Shown here piece by piece: positions 55,621 through 64,000 of a DNA stretch of 64,000 nucleotides. The DNA comes from Edaphochlamys debaryana (taxonomy: Eukaryota; Chlorophyta; Chlorophyceae; Chlamydomonadales): assembly GCA_016858145.1 (NCBI GenBank), contig JAEHOE010000221.1, forward strand, positions 46,397-110,396. Reading direction: 5' to 3'. How positions within the stretch are numbered: the stretch's first letter is position 1; each line of letters starts with the position of its first letter. The translations under genes were made by a program, and so were the position numbers. The notes below the pieces were generated by a model. That model had not been told where the DNA came from, did no database searches, and was given only the letters and a program-made list of their open reading frames with translations.

Positions 55621-56593
55621 GGAGGGTGGGCATGGTCGGCCAATCCGTCAATCCGCTGGGCACGGGGTGGATAGCGTGGGGGCAATCCAAGGGGGGTCCG
55701 GGAGCAATCCCAATCCACGTCGGGGATTTTCAATCCAGGTCTCGGGTTTCCAATCCCACGTGTCCAATCCCAATCCAGGTCGGGCCCGTCCAATCCCAGG
55801 TCGCCCCGCCCAATCCCTGGTAGCCAATCCCAATCCACCGTCAATTCCCACCGAGCTATCCGACTCGACATAAGCGAGCTGTGCCGTCTTGGTCCTCCCA
55901 AACCCCAGTCCCCCGCGCTATTCCCCGGGGCTTGAGGGCCGGGGGTTGGTGTTGGCACGTACCCGGTCCGCGACGTAGTACTGGCGCCGGCAAGCGCGAC
56001 ATCACTCGAAATCGCTAACAAGCAGTGGCCCATACTCCCAAAAGTATTCCTGTGAGACGCTGGAAGCTCGCAAAACGCAAGGCACATCATGGAGCCAAAG
56101 TCTCACCAGGGCTGCTACTGGTGTGGAGCAACTCCCAAGCTACAGATGGCATTAGGCCCTAGTCGTTGGGCCCGAGTCTGGCGCAAAAAGAACTAGGGAG
56201 GCGGTGGCGCCATTGGCTCCACTACGTCCTTTTCGTCGCTGGAAGGCCAGGCAGACCGACTCAGCACGCAACCGCTCTAACAGCTGCATCTTAACAGTCC
56301 TTTCAGCTCTCGGACCCTTCACGACGACCGTGCGTGCACTTGCATGTCGCCGGCAAGGACACGAGACCACGCCCCAGGCTGCGCATATCATTTAGGGTGG
56401 TTTTGTCTGCAAAATTATGTTCATGGTCTGCGTCCGCTGCGACTTTGCCGACGACAGGCCGACCGCCGGCGACACGTGCCGCGACACGAACCCGAGGGTG
56501 CAGGCGGCAGGGGCGGGGTAGGAAAAGCTGAGGACAAATGAAACCGTGGGACTGGAACGCGTGTCTTCAAGCTTCCTTGTGATCACCCCTTGG
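55621..56593. other. Foreign segment replacing most of macrosatellite unit 2
   Basis: After a 28-bp stub of the unit, about 970 bp are unrelated to the satellite. 55,670-55,850 is a degenerate CCAATCCC / CAATCCAGGTCGGG repeat. 55,880-56,590 is unique, lower in GC and without a recognised gene. The satellite resumes at the unit start (56,594), preceded by a duplicated GATCACC. Confidence 0.7.
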
Positions 56594-58066
56594 AGGGATC
56601 ACCTATAACACGAGGATAGGCAGTCGCGCTAGTGAAAGCGCCGGTCTGCGCAGCAACATCGCCGTCGTGCAGCCCCGCGGTGCGCGAACCCCACCCCCAC
56701 TCAGCCCCCCGGCTCCAGCCAGACCAAGTGCCCTCCCCATGTACGCCCGCGCACGAACCACGAAGCAGGGCCCCCGCAGGAGCGACGCTCAATGGAGGGG
56801 GCCGGGCCCCCGCACGCCGACGGGCAATAAGGCAAGGCGGGCCCGGCACACACGTGGTCGACAGGCGGCCCCGCAACGCAACACACAATCCCGCCCGCGC
56901 CCCTGCAGCCTGCCCCCGATGTAGCCTCGGCCCGCCTGTCAAGACAGCAGACACGTGGGAGCAGCCCACAGACATGCGTGTCCTTGCCTCCCCCCCCACC
57001 GCCTTGATGGTCCTGGGCGCCAGGCCAGCCAGCAGACACTGGCCCCGTAGTGCACACTCACGCCCACCGCGTCGCCCCCGCAGGCAGCCTCGGCCATCCC
57101 AGACAGCGCCACAAGCAACGGTCCGGCAGCAAGGAGGCGTCTAGAGACACCGTGCACAAGACGAAGCTGAAACGACGCAGCACCCCCAAGCCACAGCGAC
57201 AAGACCCCGCAGTAGCGGGCTTCGGGCTGCATGAGCACGAGCTCACGCGCGGAGGCTTGGGAGCCCACACTCCGGCAGCGACGCCAGCTCCCTCTGCTGA
57301 GAGTCTCCCCTGCTGGCCACACCTCCGCCGCATGCCTTGGCGCATCGGATCCCTGCGCAAGGTGCCGTGTACCTTGTCCCTCACGCGGCCTTGCTGCCAC
57401 CCCCCGTCTCCAGCTGCAGGCAAGCCCCCTGCGCCCCCATCCAGAGGCTGTGCACCACCAGCTTGTCCGCTCTTGAAGGCAGCGCCAAGCCCGCCCTGCA
57501 TGGACCTGGCCGCTTGGTCTCGTCAAGGCCACGCGGCCAAGCTGCCTCTGATCCCCCAACCCTGCTTGGGAAGCCGCTCCACCGCCCACGCCGCATGCAG
57601 GCAAGCCCCAGGGACTGCTGCGGCTGGGCGCAGAAGGGCTGACACTCAAGTCCTTGAGCCGGGCGTAGGACCAGATCCGGGCGGGGCCCAGAGCACGAGC
57701 CTCCTCACGAGGCCGCGGCGCCCCCACGTGTGGCCCCGCCACGGCCACGGCCGTCTGCAGCGTGATGCCTCCCGCCGCCGAGCTCCGGACCCCACGCAGC
57801 TGCCCGTGCCCCTGCCTCTCGAGGCGGAAGCACGCGGACCAGGCCCCTCGTGAAGGCTTGCTGCCGCGACACACCACCCGGGAAAGCGCAAGGCTCAAGG
57901 CCAGGGGGCGGCTTGGGGTGGCTGTGCCCCACACGCCCGGACCTCGCCGGACCCCAGAGCGCTGCATTGGCGCGCTTGTGCAGCCCTCGCCAGGCACTGA
58001 CAGACCTCCAGGCTGCTGCTGGCTGCAGCCGCGCGGTGCTCCGGTCGCAGGTCGGCGAGGGCGCCA

Positions 58067-58354
58067 ATGGATGCAGGCTTGGCGAGTGCGAGCGCCACTG
58101 TCAAGCTGCAGAGGCGTAGACAGATGCTGCAGCTACCATATGCACTGGCTGACGAGGAGTCCCGTGTTCGTCGTTGGGACGGCGCGAAGACCCTTCTTCT
58201 TCTGCAAGCCATTGAAGCGAGCGCTCTGGTTGAGGCTTACGACGTTCACGCCAAGGTAAAGCATCAAGTAGGGCACGCACTGCAACGAAACGCGAAACGC
58301 GGACAGAGCGAGGTCGCGCATCTTGGCAAGCTGCCGACGCGCGAGACAGCCTGA
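58067..58354 (+). other. Open frame in the satellite resembling a Myb/SANT-like helix bundle (speculative)
   Basis: A 95-codon frame with a composition unlike the rest of the unit: ALADEESRVRRWDGAKTLLL, LQAIEASALVEAYDVHAKVK and HQVGHALQRNAKRGQ. The spacing of W, LL, I and the later helix recalls Myb/SANT-like DNA-binding domains (W...LL..I...VA..L). Equivalents lie at 52,487-52,708, 54,198-54,419 (shortened by a TGA), 59,842-60,129 and 61,619-61,945. It could be a captured exon; GTAAAG after AHAK-type codons could be a donor. Not called as a gene. Confidence 0.25.
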
Positions 58355-61300
58355 GAGTGCAAGTAGAGGGATCACCTATAACACGAGGATAGGCAGTCGC
58401 GCTAGTGAAAGCGCCGGTCTGCGCAGCAACATCGCCGTCGTGCAGCCCCGCGGTGCGCGAACCCCACCCCCACTCAGCCCCCCGGCTCCAGCCAGACCAA
58501 GTGCCCTCCCCATGTACGCCCGCGCACGAACCACGAAGCAGGGCCCCCGCAGGAGCGACGCTCAATGGAGGGGGCCGGGCCCCCGCACGCCGACGGGCAA
58601 TAAGGCAAGGCGGGCCCGGCACACACGTGGTCGACAGGCGGCCCCGCAACGCAACACACAATCCCGCCCGCGCCCCTGCAGCCTGCCCCCGATGTAGCCT
58701 CGGCCCGCCTGTCAAGACAGCAGACACGTGGGAGCAGCCCACAGACATGCGTGTCCTCGCCTCCCCCCCCCACCGCCTTGATGGTCCTGGGCGCCAGGCC
58801 AGCCAGCAGACACTGGCCCCGTAGTGCACACTCACGCCCACCGCGTCGCCCCCGCAGGCAGCCTCGGCCATCCCAGACAGCGCCACAAGCAACGGTCCGG
58901 CAGCAAGGAGGCGTCTAGAGACACCGTGCACAAGACGAAGCTGAAACGACGCAGCACCCCCAAGCCACAGCGACAAGACCCCGCAGTAGCGGGCTTCGGG
59001 CTGCATGAGCACGAGCTCACGCGCGGAGGCTTGGGAGCCCACACTCCGGCAGCGACGCCAGCTCCCTCTGCTGAGAGTCTCCCCTGCTGGCCACACCTCC
59101 GCCGCATGCCTTGGCGCATCGGATCCCTGCGCAAGGTGCCGTGTACCTTGTCCCTCACGCGGCCTTGCTGCCACCCCCCCGTCTCCAGCTGCAGGCAAGC
59201 CCCCTGCGCCCCCATCCAGAGGCTGTGCACCACCAGCTTGTCCGCTCTTGAAGGCAGCGCCAAGCCCGCCCTGCATGGACCTGGCCGCTTGGTCTCGTCA
59301 AGGCCACGCGGCCAAGCTGCCTCTGATCCCCCAACCCTGCTTGGGAAGCCGCTCCACCGCCCACGCCGCATGCAGGCAAGCCCCAGGGACTGCTGCGGCT
59401 GGGCGCAGAAGGGCTGACACTCAAGTCCTTGAGCCGGGCGTAGGACCAGATCCGGGCGGGGCCCAGAGCACGAGCCTCCTCACGAGGCCGCGGCGCCCCC
59501 ACGTGTGGCCCCGCCACGGCCACGGCCGTCTGCAGCGTGATGCCTCCCGCCGCCGAGCTCCGGACCCCACGCAGCTGCCCGTGCCCCTGCCTCTCGAGGC
59601 GGAAGCACGCGGACCAGGCCCCTCGTGAAGGCTTGCTGCCGCGACACACCACCCGGGAAAGCGCAAGGCTCAAGGCCAGGGGGCGGCTTGGGGTGGCTGT
59701 GCCCCACACGCCCGGACCTCGCCGGACCCCAGAGCGCTGCATTGGCGCGCTTGTGCAGCCCTCGCCAGGCACTGACAGACCTCCAGGCTGCTGCTGGCTG
59801 CAGCCGCGCGGTGCTCCGGTCGCAGGTCGGCGAGGGCGCCAATGGATGCAGGCTTGGCGAGTGCGAGCGCCACTGTCAAGCTGCAGAGGCGTAGACAGAT
59901 GCTGCAGCTACCATATGCACTGGCTGACGAGGAGTCCCGTGTTCGTCGTTGGGACGGCGCGAAGACCCTTCTTCTTCTGCAAGCCATTGAAGCGAGCGCT
60001 CTGGTTGAGGCTTACGACGTTCACGCCAAGGTAAAGCATCAAGTAGGGCACGCACTGCAACGAAACGCGAAACGCGGACAGAGCGAGGTCGCGCATCTTG
60101 GCAAGCTGCCGACGCGCGAGACAGCCTGAGAGTGCAAGTAGAGGGATCACCTATAACACGAGGATAGGCAGTCGCGCTAGTGAAAGCGCCGGTCTGCGCA
60201 GCAACATCGCCGTCGTGCAGCCCCGCGGTGCGCGAACCCCCACCCCCACTCAGCCCCCCGGCTCCAGCCAGACCAAGTGCCCTCCCCATGTACGCCCGCG
60301 CACGAACCACGAAGCAGGGCCCCCGCAGGAGCGACGCTCAATGGAGGGGGCCGGGCCCCCGCACGCCGACGGGCAATAAGGCAAGGCGGGCCCGGCACAC
60401 ACGTGGTCGACAGGCGGGCCCCGCAACGCAACACACAATCCCGCCCGCGCCCCTGCAGCCTGCCCCCGATGTAGCCTCGGCCCGCCTGTCAAGACAGCAG
60501 ACACGTGGGAGCAGCCCACAGACATGCGTGTCCTCGCCTCCCCCCCCACCGCCTTGATGGTCCTGGGCGCCAGGCCAGCCAGCAGACACTGGCCCCGTAG
60601 TGCACACTCACGCCCACCGCGTCGCCCCCGCAGGCAGCCTCGGCCATCCCAGACAGCGCCACAAGCAACGGTCCGGCAGCAAGGAGGCGTCTAGAGACAA
60701 CCGTGCACAAGACGAAGCTGAAACGACGCAGCACCCCCAAGCCACAGCGACAAGACCCCGCAGTAGCGGGCTTCGGGCTGCATGAGCACGAGCTCACGCG
60801 CGGAGGCTTGGGAGCCCACACTCCGGCAGCGACGCCAGCTCCCTCTGCTGAGAGTCTCCCCTGCTGGCCACACCTCCGCCGCATGCCTTGGCGCATCGGA
60901 TCCCTGCGCAAGGTGCCGTGTACCTTGTCCCTCACGCGGCCTTGCTGCCACCCCCCGTCTCCAGCTGCAGGCAAGCCCCCTGCGCCCCCATCCAGAGGCT
61001 GTGCACCACCAGCTTGTCCGCTCTTGAAGGCAGCGCCAAGCCCGCCCTGCATGGACCTGGCCGCTTGGTCTCGTCAAGGCCACGCGGCCAAGCTGCCTCT
61101 GATCCCCCAACCCTGCTTGGGAAGCCGCTCCACCGCCCACGCCGCATGCAGGCAAGCCCCAGGGACTGCTGCGGCTGGGCGCAGAAGGGCTGACACTCAA
61201 GTCCTTGAGCCGGGCGTAGGGACCAGATCCGGGCGGGGCCCAGAGCACGAGCCTCCTCACGAGGCCGCGGCGCCCCCACGTGTGGCCCCGCCACGGCCAC

Positions 61301-64000
61301 GGCCGTCTGCAGCGTGATGCCTCCCGCCGCCGAGCTCCGGACCCCACGCAGCTGCCCGTGCCCCTGCCTCTCGAGGCGGAAGCACGCGGACCAGGCCCCT
61401 CGTGAAGGCTTGCTGCCGCGACACACCACCCGGGAAAGCGCAAGGCTCAAGGCCAGGGGGCGGCTTGGGGTGGCTGTGCCCCACACGCCCGGACCTCGCC
61501 GGACCCCAGAGCGCTGCATTGGCGCGCTTGTGCAGCCCTCGCCAGGCACTGACAGACCTCCAGGCTGCTGCTGGCTGCAGCCGCGCGGTGCTCCGGTCGC
61601 AGGTCGGCGAGGGCGCCAATGGATGCAGGCTTGGCGAGTGCGAGCGCCACTGTCAAGCTGCAGAGGCGTAGACAGATGCTGCAGCTACCATATGCACTGG
61701 CTGACGAGGAGTCCCGTGTTCGTCGTTGGGACGGCGCGAAGACCCTTCTTCTTCTGCAAGCCATTGAAGCGAGCGCTCTGGTTGAGGCTTACGACGTTCA
61801 CGCCAAGGTAAAGCATCAAGTAGGGCACGCACTGCAACGAAACGCGAAACGCGGACAGAGCGAGGGTCGCGCATCTTGGCAAGCTGCCGACGCGCGAGAC
61901 AGCCTGAGAGTGCAAGTAGAGGGATCACCTATAACACGAGGATAGGCAGTCGCGCTAGTGAAAGCGCCGGTCTGCGCAGCAACATCGCCGTCGTGCAGCC
62001 CCGCGGTGCGCGAACCCCACCCCCACTCAGCCCCCCGGCTCCAGCCAGACCAAGTGCCCTCCCCATGTACGCCCGCGCACGAACCACGAAGCAGGGCCCC
62101 CGCAGGAGCGACGCTCAATGGAGGGGGCCGGGCCCCCGCACGCCGACGGGCAATAAGGCAAGGCGGGCCCGGCACACACGTGGTCGACAGGCGGGCCCCG
62201 CAACGCAACACACAATCCCGCCCGCGCCCCTGCAGCCTGCCCCCGATGTAGCCTCGGCCCGCCTGTCAAGACAGCAGACACGTGGGAGCAGCCCACAGAC
62301 ATGCGTGTCCTCGCCTCCCCCCCACCGCCTTGATGGTCCTGGGCGCCAGGCCAGCCAGCAGACACTGGCCCCGTAGTGCACACTCACGCCCACCGCGTCG
62401 CCCCCGCAGGCAGCCTCGGCCATCCCAGACAGCGCCACAAGCAACGGTCCGGCAGCAAGGAGGCGTCTAGAGACACCGTGCACAAGACGAAGCTGAAACG
62501 ACGCAGCACCCCCAAGCCACAGCGACAAGACCCCCGCAGTAGCGGGCTTCGGGCTGCATGAGCACGAGCTCACGCGCGGAGGCTTGGGAGCCCACACTCC
62601 GGCAGCGACGCCAGCTCTCTCTGCTGAGAGTCTCCCCTGCTGGCCACACCTCCGCCGCATGCCTTGGCGCATCGGATCCCTGCGCAAGGTGCCGTGTACC
62701 TTGTCCCTCACGCGGCCTTGCTGCCACCCCCCGTCTCCAGCTGCAGGCAAGCCCCCTGCGCCCCCATCCAGAGGCTGTGCACCCACCAGCTTGTCCGCTC
62801 TTGAAGGCAGCGCCAAGCCCGCCCTGCATGACCTGGCCGCTTGGTCTCGTCAAGGCCACGCGGCCAAGCTGCCTCTGATCCCCCAACCCTGCTTGGGAAG
62901 CCGCTCCACCCGCCCACGCCGCATGCAGGCAGCCCCAGGGACTGCTGCGGCTGGGCGCAGAAGGGCTGACACTCAAGTCCTTGAGCCGGGCGTAGGACCA
63001 GATCCGGCGGGGCCCAGAGCACGAGCCTCCTCACGAGGCCGCGGCGCCCCCACGTGTGGCCCCCGCCACGGCACGGCCGTCTGCAGCGTGATGCCTCCCG
63101 CCGCCGAGCTCCGGACCCCACGCAGCTGCCCGTGCCCCTGCCCTCTCGAGGCCGGAAGCCGACGCGGACCAGGCCCTCGTGAAGGCTTGCTGCCGCGACA
63201 ACAACCCACCCGGAAAGCGCAAGGCTCAAGGCCAGGGGGCGGCTTGGGGTGGCTGTGGCCCCACACGCCCTGACCTCGCCGGACCCAGAGCGCTGCAGTG
63301 GCGCGCTTGTGCAGCCCTCGCCAGGCACTGACAGACCTCCAGGCTGCTGCTGGCTGCAGCCGCGCGGGCTCCGGTCGCAGGGTCGGCGAGGGCGCCAATG
63401 GATGGCAGGCTTGGCGAGTGCGAGCGCCACTGTCAAGCTGCAGAGGCGTAGACAGATGCTGCAGCTACCATAATGCACTGGCTGACGAGGAGTCCCGTGT
63501 TTCGTCGTTGGGACGGCGCGAGACCCTTCTTCTTCTGCAAGCCATTGAAGCGAGCGCTCTGGTTGAGGCTTACGACGTTCACGCCAAGTAAAGCATCAAG
63601 TAGGGCACGCACTGCAGACGAAACGCTAAACGCGGACAGAGCGAGGTCGCGCATCTTGGCAAGCTGCGACGCCGAGACAGCCTGAGAGTGCAAGTAGAGG
63701 GATCCCTATAACACGAGGATAGGCAGTCCGCGCTAGTGAAAGCGCCGGTCCTGCGCAGCAACATCGCCGTCGTGCAGCCCCGCGGTGCGCGAACCCCACC
63801 CCCCACTCAGCCCCGGCTCCAGCCAGACCAAGTGCCCTCCCCATGTACGGCCCGCGCACGAACCACGAAGCAGGGCCCCCGCAGGAGCGACGCTCATGGA
63901 GGGGGCCGGCCCCCGCACGTCCGACGGGCAATAAGGCAAGCGGGCCCGGCACACACGTGGTCCGACAGGCGGCCCCGCAACGCAACACACAATCCCGCCC

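Larger units (their letters stand above)
52466..64000 (+). repeat. Macrosatellite array, unit about 1,775 bp
   Basis: The word AGGGATCACCTATAACACGA (last copy altered) starts units at 52,721, 54,498, 56,594, 58,367, 60,142, 61,920 and 63,698. Complete units are 52,721-54,497, 56,594-58,366, 58,367-60,141, 60,142-61,919 and 61,920-63,697 (1,773-1,778 bp). Partial units lie at 52,466-52,720 and 63,698-64,000; the second unit is broken (54,498-54,590 and 55,593-55,620 only). Units differ mainly by C-run length and rare substitutions. Long frames on both strands shift with those indels, so they are not conserved proteins. It runs off the window's right edge. Confidence 0.95.

Noticed and set aside
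54698..56090. Repetitive 'proteins' of 150-320 codons over the 54-bp arrays
   Set aside because: A 54-bp period is divisible by three, so any frame without a stop in one unit stays open through the array. Both strands show it equally.
57050..59417. Long open frames (up to 391 codons) on both strands of the macrosatellite
   Set aside because: They change frame between units because of C-run length differences, overlap in several phases, and are Ala/Pro/Arg/Gly-rich without domains. This is expected in GC-rich DNA with few stops.

Overview
The window looks like nuclear DNA of a chlorophycean green alga, most likely a Chlamydomonas-type volvocalean. It is GC-rich and crowded with dispersed and tandem repeats. 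Three genes are split by short GT-AG introns with GTGAG/GTAAG-like donors and CAG acceptors, and TGTAA poly(A)-type signals occur. The transposon set (LINEs with CCHC-type C-termini, DIRS-like tyrosine-recombinase retroelements, a KDZ-type transposase) also fits. The species assignment is inference; no rRNA, tRNA, CRISPR array or bacterial operon was found.

Three multi-exon plus-strand genes appear intact. (1) 19,890-22,294 encodes a secretory-pathway, PAPS-dependent sulfotransferase-like protein (10 exons, 539 aa in my model). (2) 27,409-29,741 encodes a cyclin of the K/T type (5 exons, 551 aa). (3) 40,293-42,880 encodes a fucosyltransferase-like glycosyltransferase (13 exons, 519 aa). For all three the exon phases join without a stop. 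The sulfotransferase and the glycosyltransferase would both act on glycans in the Golgi. The cyclin would partner a transcriptional CDK. Nothing suggests that the three form a pathway.

Layout. 1-8.3 kb: repeats, an L1-type ORF1 and tandem blocks. 8.3-11.5 kb: a 5'-truncated, frameshifted LINE on the minus strand. 11.8-13.3 kb: a degenerate KDZ-type transposase. 13.8-16.3 kb: a composite repeat, repeated directly at 44.3-46.1 kb, with part of it inverted at 25.0-26.1 kb. 16.3-18.2 kb: ATACGG-rich sequence and 180-190 bp repeats. 19.9-24.2 kb: the sulfotransferase with a LINE fragment in its 3' flank. 27.4-29.7 kb: the cyclin. 31-34.5 kb: satellites and a DIRS-like gag with the start of its pol. 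36.2-39.7 kb: an inverted LINE pair, then an inverted copy of the first 1.26 kb of the window carrying an extra 1.57-kb insertion. 40.3-42.9 kb: the glycosyltransferase. 45.5-48.5 kb: a TIR element and a LINE fragment. 49.7-51.9 kb: the 3' half of a DIRS-like element with an open tyrosine recombinase. 52.5-64.0 kb: a macrosatellite of about 1,775-bp units, interrupted by a TIR element that carries two related 54-bp minisatellites.

The last roughly 1.5 kb contains a burst of single-base indels relative to the other satellite units, which looks like unpolished sequence near a contig end. Many long open frames in the GC-rich repeats, especially in the macrosatellite, are compositional and are not called as genes.
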